Source: Salinispora oceanensis (GTDB lineage Bacteria; Actinomycetota; Actinomycetes; Mycobacteriales; Micromonosporaceae). Taken from it: 64,000 nt of DNA. The notes under the pieces are model-generated. The model worked only from the letters and a program-made list of their open reading frames with translations. It was not told the origin of the DNA and made no database searches. Numbering within the stretch: the stretch's first letter is position 1; each line of letters starts with the position of its first letter. Below are positions 1 to 8,994 of this stretch, piece after piece. The stretch lies in contig NZ_KB911579.1 in the NCBI RefSeq assembly GCF_000383575.1, forward strand, positions 863,490 through 927,489, read 5' to 3'. A program made the position numbers and the translations under genes.

Positions 1-1
1 C

Positions 2-352
2 AAGGGCCACGAGTCCAAGGGCCACGAGTCCGAAGGCGGCTGGGGCAGCGACGCCCGCGAAGGCTCCGAGTCCGAAGGCGGCTGGGGCAGCGAAGGCCGC
101 GACTACAAGCGCCACGACTACAAGGGCCACGACTACAAGCGCCACGACTACAAGCGCCACGAGTCAAAGGGCCACGAGTCCGAAGGCGGCTGGGGCAGCG
201 AAGCCCGCGAAGGCTCCGAGTCCGAAGGCGGCGTGACGCCCGCCGATGAACGGTTCGCAGCTCGGCTGGAAGGGAGCAGCGAAGGCCGCGAAAGCAGCGA
301 AGGCCACGACTACAAGGGCCACGACTACAAGGGCCACGACTACAAGGGCTAC
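2..352 (+). repeat. In-frame degenerate 15-bp repeats encoding (G/R)H(D/E)(Y/S)K pentads
   Basis: Two blocks of 15-bp units such as cgactacaagggcca occur around 107-165 and 304-352. They are separated by longer repeated blocks encoding EGGWGS and SEGG segments around 30-105 and 180-232. All units keep the reading frame, so copy number can change without breaking the protein. Confidence 0.8.
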
Positions 353-652
353 GAGTCGGCTGGAGACCACGGTGACCGGGGCGGGGACCGCTGGGAGCAC
401 AAGCGGGACTACGTCTACTACGGCGAAGCCATGGTTGACCGGAACGCCAAGCCGGGCACTTACAAACTCGAGGGCTCGTGTGGCGAGGGCGAACTGGTCG
501 TCCTGCCGCGGGGCGGTGTCGCTGGTGGTGACGGCGGCATGAACGCCGGCACCAACTTGGGCCTCGCCGCCGGTGGAGCTGGACTGGTCGGCGCGGCCGC
601 CCTGGGCGGTCTGGTGCTGCTTCGCCGTCGGACCAATGGTTCCCTGGTCTGA
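2..652 (+). CDS. Repeat-rich membrane-anchored surface protein (5' end outside window)
   Basis: The reading frame is open from the first bases of the window to a TGA at 650-652, so only the C-terminal ~216 residues are present and the start lies upstream. Most of it is degenerate five-residue repeats of the type KGHDY / RHDYK / KGHES, interspersed with EGGWGS and REGSESEGG blocks; it is very rich in Gly, His, Asp, Glu, Lys and Tyr. A short non-repetitive domain follows (GTYKLEGSCGEGELVV), then a hydrophobic segment of about 20 residues and a terminal RRR tail. That end resembles a cell-wall or membrane-anchoring tail, but there is no clear LPXTG; an LPRGG sits about 30 residues upstream of the hydrophobic stretch. 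It overlaps the downstream sortase gene, which suggests sortase processing or co-export. The family is not recognised beyond this architecture. Confidence 0.72.
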   Translation, partial: KGHESKGHESEGGWGSDAREGSESEGGWGSEGRDYKRHDYKGHDYKRHDYKRHESKGHESEGGWGSEAREGSESEGGVTPADERFAARLEGSSEGRESSEGHDYKGHDYKGHDYKGYESAGDHGDRGGDRWEHKRDYVYYGEAMVDRNAKPGTYKLEGSCGEGELVVLPRGGVAGGDGGMNAGTNLGLAAGGAGLVGAAALGGLVLLRRRTNGSLV

Positions 653-1325
653 GGTGACGACGACCCGGGCCGGTGGCCGCCACGGACTCCCGTGGCGCGC
701 CGCCGGCTCCGTCGTCGTCCTGCTCGCCCTGGCCGGCTTCGGCCTGATCGGGGCAGCGTTTACGGAGAGTCCCACGGCCCCCCCTCCGCAGCCTCCCCCG
801 CTGGCCGAATCCCCAGTCGGGGCAGCGGCCACCAGCCCGGAAGTCGCCCAGCCTGCCCCCTCCGGCCGCCCCCGCTCCGCTCCCGGCCAGATCGTCATCC
901 CCAAGATCGGTGTCCACGCATCAATCATGAAGATCGGGACAAATCCGGACGGTACAGTCGAGGTACCCCCGCTCGATCAGGCGCAGCTGGCCGGCTGGTA
1001 CGAGCCGGGAGCGAGCCCAGGCGAAGTCGGTAACGCCGTGATTGTCGGACACGTCGACTCGGCGGAGCTCGGCCCCGCGGTCTTCTTCTCCCTCGGGGAC
1101 CTGCGCCCTGGCGACACGGTCGGCGTGGTCCGGGAGGACGGTGAGCAGGTCGACTTCACCGTCGAGTCGGTGAAGGCCTATCCAAAGACCGAATTCCCGA
1201 CCGAACTGGTCTACGGCCCCACGGACCAGATCGCACTACGGGTGGTCACCTGTGGCGGCATCTTCGACGAGGCGGCCGGCGACTACCCGGACAACATCGT
1301 CGTGTTTGCCACCCAGGCCCAATGA
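636..1325 (+). CDS. Class F sortase
   Basis: Predicted 229-residue single-pass membrane transpeptidase. After a short basic N-terminus there is one membrane segment (about residues 24-42), then a Pro/Ala-rich stalk, then the sortase domain opening with IVIPKIGVHA. The catalytic His lies in GHVDS (H139) and the Cys in VTCGG (C206). Sortases cut surface proteins at a C-terminal sorting motif and attach them to the cell wall. No arginine follows C206 in the last 23 residues, although sortases normally carry their third catalytic residue there. The ATG at 636 overlaps the end of the upstream repeat protein; a GTG at 654, just after that stop, is an equally possible start. Neither has a strong ribosome site, so translational coupling is likely. 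The overlap makes the upstream surface protein a candidate substrate. Confidence 0.85.
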   Translation: MVPWSEVTTTRAGGRHGLPWRAAGSVVVLLALAGFGLIGAAFTESPTAPPPQPPPLAESPVGAAATSPEVAQPAPSGRPRSAPGQIVIPKIGVHASIMKIGTNPDGTVEVPPLDQAQLAGWYEPGASPGEVGNAVIVGHVDSAELGPAVFFSLGDLRPGDTVGVVREDGEQVDFTVESVKAYPKTEFPTELVYGPTDQIALRVVTCGGIFDEAAGDYPDNIVVFATQAQ

Positions 1326-1335
1326 CTCCGGGATC

Positions 1336-1374
1336 GGGTGTCCCGGCGGCCGAATCCGAGCCGCCGGGACACCC
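1336..1374. terminator. Bidirectional hairpin between the sortase and glutamate dehydrogenase genes
   Basis: A perfect 15-bp inverted repeat (1336-1350 with 1360-1374) with a 9-nt loop lies between two convergent stop codons. There is no long T tract, as is common for actinobacterial terminators. Confidence 0.75.
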
Positions 1375-1380
1375 CTCGGG

Positions 1381-4300
1381 TCAGGACGCCGCCGAGGTCC
1401 GCACCAGGGTTCGGATCTGACGCAGCAGCACCGACAGGGCGGCCAGGTCGGCCCGGGACTCGTCGAACTCCCCCATCGCCCGCTGTGCACGATGGATCGA
1501 GGTGGCGTTCGACTGCTCCCACTGCTGCACGCGTTCCACCGGTGGCAGGTTACCTGGGGTACCCCCCAACACCTCGGTGGTCAACGCAGCGAGCGCGGCG
1601 TACAGGTCGTACCGCAACGCCATCCGGGCCAGTGTCTGCCACCGGTCCTCTCGTGGCAGCAGCGAGATCTTCGACAGCAGCGAATCCACCCGGAACCGGT
1701 CTGACAGGACGAAGTAGACCGATGCGACTTCGGACACGTCCCGCCCGCTGCTCGCCGCGGTCTCGACGACATCGAGCAGGCCGAAGCTGTACATCAACCG
1801 GACTGTCTGCTGCGCCAGGTCCCGCGGCAGTCCCTTGGCGACCAACGACTCGATGTGCGCCGCGATCGCCTCCCGCTCGCTGCCGTAGAAGAGCGTCTCC
1901 ATCTGCGGTAGAAGGTGGGCGACCCCGTCGCGCAGTCGCGCGACCTCTGCCGGCACGTCGATCGGAGAGCGGCGGTTGGTCACCAGCCACCGCACCGCCC
2001 GGTCCAGCAGACGCCGGAAGTCCAGGTAGACGTCGGTCTGCAGCTCAGGGGCGACACGATTGTCCAACTCCTCAACGGCGTTCCAGATCTGGCGCAGCCC
2101 GAACACCTCGCGGACCACCACGTACGCGCGGAGCACGTCGGCGGCGCTCGCCCCGGTCTCCTCGACCACCCGGTAGACGAACGAGATACCGCCCCGGTTA
2201 ATCGTCTCGTTCACCAGCATGGTGGTGACGATGTCCCGACGCAGCCGGTGGCGGGACATCCGGTCGGCGAACCGCTCCCGCATCGGCGTCGGGAAGTAGT
2301 TGACCAGCAGTTCGGTCGTCCACTCCTCGTCGGCCAGACCTTCCGCCAGGATCTCCTTCTCAAGCACGATCTTGACGTACGCGAGTAGCACCGCGAACTC
2401 CGGCGCCGTCATCCCGGACTCCATCCGGACGGCCAGTTCCTCGTCCGGTGGCAGCGCCTCCAGCGCCCGGTCCAGGGCACCTGAACGCTCCAGTTCAACG
2501 ATCATTCGCCGGTGCACCGGCAACAGCGACGGCGCCTGGGCCTGTGCGTTGCTGATCGCCCGCGCCTGGTCGTAGTTGTCCCGCAGTACCAACTCGGCGA
2601 CCTCGTCGGTCATCTCGGCGAGCAACTCGTCCCGCTCACCAACGGTCAGTTCCCCGTCGGCGACCGCCGTGTTGAGCAGGATCTTGATGTTCACCTCGTG
2701 GTCCGAGCAGTCCACCCCGGCCGCGTTGTCGATGAAGTCGGTGTAGATCCGACCACCCGCCTCGGCGTACTCGATCCGGCCGAGCTGGGTGCAGCCCAGG
2801 TTGCCCCCCTCACCGACAACCCGGCAGCGCAGGTCCTTGCCGTCAACCCGGATCGCATCGTTGGACTTGTCTCCCACCTCGACGTTGGTCTGACTCGAGG
2901 CCTTGATGTACGTGCCGATGCCGCCGTTCCAGAACAGGTCGACCGAGGCGGTGAGGATCGCCTTCATCAACTCCTGCGGGCTGAGCTGGGACACACCGTC
3001 CTCGATGCCGAGCGCCGCCCGCACCTCGGGTGAGATCGGCACTGACTTCGCGGTACGGAGGAAGACGCCGCCTCCCTCGGAGATCAACTCCGGGTTGTAC
3101 TCCTCCCACGTCGAACGGGACAGGTCGAACAGCCGCTTTCGCTCCACCCAGGAGGTGGCGGCGTCCGGATTCGGGTCGAGGAAGATGTGCCGGTGGTCGA
3201 AGGCGGCCACCAGCCGGATGTGCCGCGACAGCAGCATCCCGTTGCCGAAGACGTCACCGGACATGTCGCCGACGCCGACCACCGTGAATTCCTGGGTCTG
3301 GGTGTCGTGCCCCAACTCACGGAAGTGCCGCTTCACCGACTCCCAGGCGCCGCGGGCGGTGATCCCCATCTTCTTGTGGTCGTAGCCCGCCGATCCACCG
3401 GAGGCGAACGCGTCACCCAGCCAGAAGTTGTGGGCCGTGGAGATCTCGTTGGCGATGTCGGAGAAGGTGGCGGTGCCCTTGTCCGCCGCGACAACCATGT
3501 ACGGGTCGTCCCCGTCGTGGCGAACCACATCCGGCGGCGGCACGATCTCTCCGCTGACGATGTTGTCGGTGGCGTCCAGCAGCGCGGAGATGAACTCCTT
3601 GTAACAGGCCACGGCTTCGTCCCGGTCGCCCGGCTTCTGCTTGAGCACGAAGCCGCCCTTAGCGCCGACCGGGACGATCACGGCGTTCTTCACCATCTGC
3701 GCCTTGACCAGACCGAGCACTTCGGTACGGAAGTCCTCCCGTCGGTCGGACCAGCGCAACCCGCCGCGGGCCACCGGCCCGAAACGCAGGTGCACACCCT
3801 CGAACCGGGGCGAGTATACGAAAATCTCGAACCGGGGCCGCGGCGCCGGCAGGTCCGGTATCGCCTGCGGATCCAGCTTCAGGGCAACATACGGCTTCGG
3901 TCGCCCGTCAACGCGCTTCTGGTAGAAGCTCGTCCGCAGGGTGGCCTGGATCAGGGTCAGGTACGACCGGAGGATCCGATCCTGGTCTAGGCTGGCCACG
4001 TCGTCGAGTGCGGCACGTAGCTCGGCGACCAGCTCCCGGCTCTGCTGCTGGCGTTGCTCGGAACTCGTTGAGCCCGGCGCGAACCGGGCCTCGAAGAGCC
4101 GCACCAGCAGGGCCGCGATCCGCGGATACGCGATGAACGTCGACTCCATGTAGTCCTGGGAGAAGACCGTGCCCGCCTGACGCAGGTACTTGGCGTACGC
4201 CCGCAACACGACCACCTGCCGCCAGGTGAGGCCGGCACGCAGGACCAGCGCGTTGAAGCCGTCCACCTCAGCCTCGCCCCGCCACGCGGCCGCGAAGGCG

Positions 4301-6438
4301 TTCTCCACGTGCGGGCGAACCTCGACCAGCTCCTGGTGCCCCTCCGGCAACCGCAGGCCGAAGTCGTACAGCCAGATCCGACCGTCAATACGCTCTACCT
4401 CGTACGGGTGCTCGTCAACCGCCTTCACCCCGAGCGAGTGCAGCACCGGCAGCACCGCCGAGAGCATCATTGGCTCGCCGTACCGGTAGACCTTGAACCG
4501 GACGTCCATCGACTCGTCGCCGCCGGCCACCCGGTTCGCCGCACGAGGCGCCAGCTGCTTCCGGAACAGGTGCATCTCCAGCTGCCCGGGCTCCTCCAGC
4601 AGCTCCAGCTTCGCCAGGTCCTTCATCGCCTCGTACGGCGTGTGCCCGTCCTTGTACCCCTCCGGGAAGGCGTCGGCGTACCGGGAGAAGAGGTGCTTGG
4701 CCTGCTCGTCGCCGAGCTTACGCTCCAGCACCAGCCGGTAGTCGTCGTCCCAGAGGCGGGTGGCGTCGGCCAGCTCCTCGGCGAGCAGGTCGGCGTCGAT
4801 CTCCCCCGGCGGCTTGGTCGGGTCGGTACGCACGATGAAGTGCACCCGGGCCAACATCGACTCGGTGACCCGGGTGGTGTAGTCGACCCCGACCCCGTTC
4901 AGCTCCCGCAGCAGGATGTCCTGCATCCGCAGCCGGTTCTGGGTGGTGAACCGGTCCCGCGGCAGATAGATCAGGCAGGAGATGAAGCGTCCGTACGCGT
5001 CCCGGCGCAGAAACACCCGCAGCTGCCGGCGGCCCGCCATCCGCAGCACACCGATCACCGCGTGGTATAGGTCATCGGTCTTGATCTGGAACAGTTCGTC
5101 GCGCGGATAGGTCTCCAGGATCTGGAGTAGATCCTTGCCGGAGTGGCTGCGCAGGCTCAGACCGGACCGGTCGACCACCTCCGCCACCTTGCGCCGCACC
5201 ACCGGCAGCTCCTGCACGCTGGTGCGGTACGCGGCGGTGGCGAACAGCCCAATGAACCGACGTTCCCCGACCACCTCGCCGGCCTCGTTAAAGACCTTAA
5301 AGCCGATGTAGTCCAGGTACGCGGACCGGTGCACGGTAGCCCGTGAGTTCGCCTTGGTGATGACCAGCAGGCGCTTCTCGGTGACCCGCTCGTGCGCCTC
5401 GGGCGTCATTGACGACAACGCCCGGGACTCCGTGGAATCCGAGCGCAGAATTCCGAGGCCGGTGCCGAGTACCGCGCGCAGGGCCTTGCCGCCCGCCTCC
5501 CCCTCAGCGTCCACCAGGCGATACTCCCGGTAGCCGAGGAAGGTGAAGTGGTCGTGGGCGAGCCAGCGCAGCAGCTCGACCGAGTCGGTGATGTCCTTCT
5601 CCGGCACCGGCGGCCGACTCTCGCCTGTCCGCGCGGCCGCCAGCTCGTCGGCGAGCGTCAGCGCCTGCTGGCGCATTCTGGGCCAGTCCTCGACCGCCTC
5701 CCGTACGTCGGTGAGCACCCGTTGCAGCTCCCGACGCAGGTTGTCCCGGTCCGCCGCGTCCCGGACCGGGTCGATCTCGATCCGCATCCAGCTCTCGATC
5801 AGGCCACCGGTGGTCACCTCGTCGGGCTCCACGTCGGCGGCCACCTCGATCAGCCGGCCAAGCGGCTCACGCCGAATCACCAACAACGGATGGACCAGTA
5901 GGTGCACATCCAGGTGATGCGAATTGAGCAGGGCGGTCACCGAATCCACCAGGAAGGGCATGTCGTCGGTGACGATCTCAACCACCGAGTGGTGCTGGTC
6001 GGCATCCGGCTCCTGGATGCGCAGTTTGAGTTCGCCCGGTACCCGCTGCTCGGCCAGCTCCCGGTGGGTACGTACGGAGTCGAGCATCTCCTCGGCGGTG
6101 AAGCCGATCAGCTCCTCATCTGGTGCGAACCGCCAGTAGCGGCGAACCAGCGACGCCGAGTCGCGGTCGTCGCCGGCGAGCGCGATGGCCTGCGCCACCA
6201 AGCGCTCCGCGTTGGGTACCGTCTCATCGAGGTCCGAATCCTCGGCGTCCTCCCCCAAAGCGTTGCCGGGTAGGCCCAAGTCGTAGATCGAGTCGATGCT
6301 CGAACCGGTCAGGCCGGTCACACCAGTCTCGACGTCACCGAACCCGTCGGAATCGGTCGCCGAATCGAAGTTGTCGTCCCGGCCGGTATCAACCTGCCGG
6401 AGGTCGGGTCCCGGTTTGGTAGCCGGACGCCGGTCCAT
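1381..6438 (-). CDS. gdh: Large NAD-specific glutamate dehydrogenase
   Basis: A 1685-residue protein of the large (about 180 kDa) NAD-glutamate dehydrogenase family, which oxidises glutamate to 2-oxoglutarate and ammonia. The central catalytic region carries GLRWSDRREDF and the lysine-bearing KNAVIVPVGAKGGF. A dinucleotide-binding segment with GVGDMSGDVFGNGML follows, and the long N-terminal part has the usual regulatory-type sequence. Length matches the family. I prefer the ATG at 6438 because GAGGGG lies about 10 bases upstream; the in-frame GTG at 6447 sits almost on that site. It is transcribed toward the sortase and ends at the shared hairpin. The roughly 300-bp gap to the upstream ureohydrolase gene suggests its own promoter. 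The neighbouring ureohydrolase hints at use of arginine-type amino acids. Confidence 0.95.
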   Translation of the reverse strand: MDRRPATKPGPDLRQVDTGRDDNFDSATDSDGFGDVETGVTGLTGSSIDSIYDLGLPGNALGEDAEDSDLDETVPNAERLVAQAIALAGDDRDSASLVRRYWRFAPDEELIGFTAEEMLDSVRTHRELAEQRVPGELKLRIQEPDADQHHSVVEIVTDDMPFLVDSVTALLNSHHLDVHLLVHPLLVIRREPLGRLIEVAADVEPDEVTTGGLIESWMRIEIDPVRDAADRDNLRRELQRVLTDVREAVEDWPRMRQQALTLADELAAARTGESRPPVPEKDITDSVELLRWLAHDHFTFLGYREYRLVDAEGEAGGKALRAVLGTGLGILRSDSTESRALSSMTPEAHERVTEKRLLVITKANSRATVHRSAYLDYIGFKVFNEAGEVVGERRFIGLFATAAYRTSVQELPVVRRKVAEVVDRSGLSLRSHSGKDLLQILETYPRDELFQIKTDDLYHAVIGVLRMAGRRQLRVFLRRDAYGRFISCLIYLPRDRFTTQNRLRMQDILLRELNGVGVDYTTRVTESMLARVHFIVRTDPTKPPGEIDADLLAEELADATRLWDDDYRLVLERKLGDEQAKHLFSRYADAFPEGYKDGHTPYEAMKDLAKLELLEEPGQLEMHLFRKQLAPRAANRVAGGDESMDVRFKVYRYGEPMMLSAVLPVLHSLGVKAVDEHPYEVERIDGRIWLYDFGLRLPEGHQELVEVRPHVENAFAAAWRGEAEVDGFNALVLRAGLTWRQVVVLRAYAKYLRQAGTVFSQDYMESTFIAYPRIAALLVRLFEARFAPGSTSSEQRQQQSRELVAELRAALDDVASLDQDRILRSYLTLIQATLRTSFYQKRVDGRPKPYVALKLDPQAIPDLPAPRPRFEIFVYSPRFEGVHLRFGPVARGGLRWSDRREDFRTEVLGLVKAQMVKNAVIVPVGAKGGFVLKQKPGDRDEAVACYKEFISALLDATDNIVSGEIVPPPDVVRHDGDDPYMVVAADKGTATFSDIANEISTAHNFWLGDAFASGGSAGYDHKKMGITARGAWESVKRHFRELGHDTQTQEFTVVGVGDMSGDVFGNGMLLSRHIRLVAAFDHRHIFLDPNPDAATSWVERKRLFDLSRSTWEEYNPELISEGGGVFLRTAKSVPISPEVRAALGIEDGVSQLSPQELMKAILTASVDLFWNGGIGTYIKASSQTNVEVGDKSNDAIRVDGKDLRCRVVGEGGNLGCTQLGRIEYAEAGGRIYTDFIDNAAGVDCSDHEVNIKILLNTAVADGELTVGERDELLAEMTDEVAELVLRDNYDQARAISNAQAQAPSLLPVHRRMIVELERSGALDRALEALPPDEELAVRMESGMTAPEFAVLLAYVKIVLEKEILAEGLADEEWTTELLVNYFPTPMRERFADRMSRHRLRRDIVTTMLVNETINRGGISFVYRVVEETGASAADVLRAYVVVREVFGLRQIWNAVEELDNRVAPELQTDVYLDFRRLLDRAVRWLVTNRRSPIDVPAEVARLRDGVAHLLPQMETLFYGSEREAIAAHIESLVAKGLPRDLAQQTVRLMYSFGLLDVVETAASSGRDVSEVASVYFVLSDRFRVDSLLSKISLLPREDRWQTLARMALRYDLYAALAALTTEVLGGTPGNLPPVERVQQWEQSNATSIHRAQRAMGEFDESRADLAALSVLLRQIRTLVRTSAAS

Positions 6439-6736
6439 CGGTGCCACTCCCCTCGACCCACCGCGTCGTGGGTCACTCTGCGCCCAGCCTAGGCCTGCCT
6501 ATCCGCGCGTTGGTCGGCGGACCATCATCCGGACGTCCGGTTCGGGACTGCCGTCTTTCACCTACTGCGATGGGGGTCGACCCACCCCGGTTTACCCCGC
6601 CTCCGGATGTTCATCACCAGTCGGGGGCCTGTCTTCGGCGTCTCGACCTCCAGCCGGGCGACAAACGGGCCGACACAGCCGCATTACGGTGCAAAAAGGC
6701 CAGGAATCTGGGGGTTGCCGAGGAGACCAACCGGCG
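6439..6736. other. Intergenic region upstream of gdh
   Basis: About 300 bp between two minus-strand genes. It should hold the glutamate dehydrogenase promoter. I could not pick out a convincing -10/-35 pair, operator or hairpin, and the open frames here are GC-rich shadows. Confidence 0.4.
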
Positions 6737-7921
6737 TCAGCTGACTGGTCGCCCCCGGCTGGATGGGGGCCGGGCGTCCGGGGGCTCCACCGCCGCTGCG
6801 GGCTTCCCCGCGCCGGTCGGCGGCTCCGGGGGCTGCTCCACGCCGGCCGGCCCGCCCTGGTTGACGAGGATCGGCGGCTCCGGAAGCTGCTCCACGCCCG
6901 CTGGCCCGCCCTGGTTGACGAGGAGGACCGGCTGCTCCCGGCTCCGGCGGCGCTCCAGCCCCCGACGCGGCGGGGCAGCGGTCGGCAGCCGAGGCGGGAC
7001 CGATCCCGGCGCGGTGACCGGGCGGAGGCCCCCGACCAGAGTGTTAACGATCTCGGCGGCGTATGACCCGTCGGGGTCGTAGTCCGGGTCAAATACGGTC
7101 AGCTCGACGCCGAGGCAGTGCGGGGTATCGACCAGACCGGCGAGCAGACTCTCCAACTCGGCAAAGGCGATTCCGCCCGGGTCGGGAGCGTCAACGGCGG
7201 GCATCACGGCCGGGTCCAGCACGTCCACGTCAACATGCAGCCAGTAGCCAGCGCAGTGGGTGAGCTGGTCATGCGCCCACTGCGCGGTCCGGGCCGCACC
7301 CTCCGCGCGCAACTCCGGCACCGGTCGGGTGGTGATCCCGGCGGCCTGGAGGTCGAGCCGATAGTTGTCCTGCGCCCGGATGCCCAGCACGACCACGTCA
7401 ATATCCCGAAAGTACGGCCGCCGACCCTCAATCGCGGTCAGGTCGAGCTGACCGCGGCCGGTGACCAGGGCCAGCCCCTCACCCGCCGCCGCGCCCACGT
7501 AAGAGGCGTTACCGGGGTGCCGGAAATCCGAATGCCCGTCCACGAAGACGAGCCCGACCCGACCACCCACCGCCGCACCGAGCCGGTGCATGGCCAGCGC
7601 CGAGCCGAGCACAACCGAGCAGTCCCCGCCGAGTACCAGCGGAAACTCGCCTCGGTCAATAACCGCTCCGATCCGGTCGGCGAGCGCCACCGAGTAGTTG
7701 GCGATCTCATACGCGTGACATACGCCATCGCCAGGTCGCCAGTCGCCCGGGTCATACCGGGACGGGGTCAGGCAGCCGGCGTCCCGGGCCCGAAGCCGGC
7801 CGAGCAGGCCCTGGTCGCGTAGGGCACCAGGAGCCTTCCCGCAGCCCGGAACCGAGGTGGCGGTGGGCGGGCGCAGCCCAAGGTTGGTGGGCGCGTCGAG
7901 GACGGCGATCCGGCGCATCAT
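6737..7921 (-). CDS. Arginase/agmatinase-family ureohydrolase with a repeated C-terminal tail
   Basis: A 394-residue ureohydrolase-fold enzyme. The manganese-binding motifs are visible in order: GGDCS, DGHSD (in place of the usual DAHxD) and HVDVDVLDP, with a conserved ELTVFDPDYDPDG segment after them. The substrate (arginine, agmatine, formiminoglutamate or other) cannot be told from these motifs. The catalytic part ends near residue 305. About 90 further residues are Pro/Gly/Glu-rich and contain two copies of an 18-residue unit (LVNQGGPAGVEQ plus a PEPP spacer), absent from ordinary family members. Tandem ATGs at 7921 and 7918 follow GGACGGGAG. It lies 63 bp downstream of the thioredoxin-like gene and probably belongs to the same transcript. 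Confidence 0.85.
   Translation of the reverse strand: MMRRIAVLDAPTNLGLRPPTATSVPGCGKAPGALRDQGLLGRLRARDAGCLTPSRYDPGDWRPGDGVCHAYEIANYSVALADRIGAVIDRGEFPLVLGGDCSVVLGSALAMHRLGAAVGGRVGLVFVDGHSDFRHPGNASYVGAAAGEGLALVTGRGQLDLTAIEGRRPYFRDIDVVVLGIRAQDNYRLDLQAAGITTRPVPELRAEGAARTAQWAHDQLTHCAGYWLHVDVDVLDPAVMPAVDAPDPGGIAFAELESLLAGLVDTPHCLGVELTVFDPDYDPDGSYAAEIVNTLVGGLRPVTAPGSVPPRLPTAAPPRRGLERRRSREQPVLLVNQGGPAGVEQLPEPPILVNQGGPAGVEQPPEPPTGAGKPAAAVEPPDARPPSSRGRPVS
6818..6925 (-). repeat. Two tandem 54-bp units in the ureohydrolase tail
   Basis: The block starting at 6818 recurs at 6872 with a period of 54 bp (18 codons) and only a few substitutions. Both copies encode LVNQGGPAGVEQ followed by (L/P)PEPP, so the reading frame is kept. 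Confidence 0.85.
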
Positions 7922-7984
7922 GGGCTCCCGTCCTCAAGCTCGTGCGGGCCGGTCGGCACCCCGGCCCGCGCCGACGTGACTGGA

Positions 7985-8881
7985 TCAGAACAGGGCGCTG
8001 GCCAGTGCCCGACGGGCCAGCGCCACCGCGGAATCGTCGGGGCCGGCGATGGTGAAGAGGCCGACCAGGTGCTGACGCACCTTCTCGCGGTCCTCACCGG
8101 CGGTACGGCGAACCAGCCCGACCAGACGTTGGTAAGCCTCCTCCGCCATTCCGCCGAGCACCTCAACATCGGCGGCGAGCAGCTGGGCGTCGATGTCGTC
8201 GGTGGCTGCGGCCGCCGCGGTGAGCACCGCCTGCGGGTCGGCACCGGCGACCCGACGGGCAAGCCCGACCTGGGCCAGCCCCGCCTCCGCCGCGGCGTCC
8301 GACGGCACCTCGGCCAGGATCTTGCGGTACGCCTGCTCCGCCGCGTCCAGGTCCCCACTGAGCAGGGACTCGTCGGCCTCGTCCAGCCGTGGGTCGGCCG
8401 TCTCGGCCACGCTCGCGCCACCAGCCTTCAGAACCGCCTGGATCCACTGCCGTAGCTGCGCCTCGGGCACCACGCCGGAGAAGGCGTCGACCGGCTGGCC
8501 GCCGACCACCGCGTAGACCATCGGGATCCCCTGCACCCGGAACATCTGCGCCAGCCGAGGGTTGGCGTCCACGTCGACCTTGGCCAGGACCCAGGCACCG
8601 CCGCCTTCAACGGCGAGGCGCTCCAACACTGGCGAGAGCTGCTTACAGGGTTCGCACCACTCGGCCCAGAAGTCGACGACCACCGGCGTGCTGAGCGACC
8701 GTTCAAGGACCTCGGCCTGGAAGGTCGCCTCGGTGACATCAATGACGGCGGCGGTGCTCCCGGCGCCGTCATCGGACGGGCCGGTCTGGGCAGGGGCGGG
8801 GGAGGGTGCGGGGGTGCGCAGCGCGCTGAGGTCTACCGCGCCGCGGGTAAAGATCGACGGGGTGATCCGTGGGTCGCTCAT
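7985..8881 (-). CDS. YbbN/CnoX-like thioredoxin-TPR protein
   Basis: A 298-residue protein with a thioredoxin fold in its first half (about residues 45-155) and an Ala/Glu-rich helical TPR-like second half. The redox motif is WCEPC (Cys76 and Cys79), which differs from the WCGPC of classical thioredoxin. Family members (YbbN, now CnoX in E. coli) act as holdases or co-chaperones that protect substrates from oxidation. No signal peptide is seen, so it is probably cytoplasmic. It sits 113 bp downstream of icmA. A thioredoxin-like gene lies near a thiolase and epimerase in mycobacteria too, from memory, so the linkage seems old; its link to the mutase is not established. Confidence 0.86.
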   Translation of the reverse strand: MSDPRITPSIFTRGAVDLSALRTPAPSPAPAQTGPSDDGAGSTAAVIDVTEATFQAEVLERSLSTPVVVDFWAEWCEPCKQLSPVLERLAVEGGGAWVLAKVDVDANPRLAQMFRVQGIPMVYAVVGGQPVDAFSGVVPEAQLRQWIQAVLKAGGASVAETADPRLDEADESLLSGDLDAAEQAYRKILAEVPSDAAAEAGLAQVGLARRVAGADPQAVLTAAAAATDDIDAQLLAADVEVLGGMAEEAYQRLVGLVRRTAGEDREKVRQHLVGLFTIAGPDDSAVALARRALASALF

Positions 8882-8994
8882 GGTTACCTAGTCTCGCACG
8901 GGTGACGCCAATCTCCGCCCTTCGGCGACGCCGAAGGTCACGGTTCTCACGCAGGTCACCACACCTCCCCGCCGCGTCTGCGGGATAGCGTCGG

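Noticed and set aside
510..525. LPRGG as an LPXTG-like sorting signal in the surface protein
   Set aside because: It lacks the Thr-Gly and lies about 30 residues before the hydrophobic segment instead of just before it. It is noted only as a weak possibility.
6441..7082. Plus-strand frames across the gdh-ureohydrolase gap with repeated GGSGSCSTPAGPPWLTR
   Set aside because: The repeats are the complement of the ureohydrolase tail; the frames lack starts with ribosome sites.
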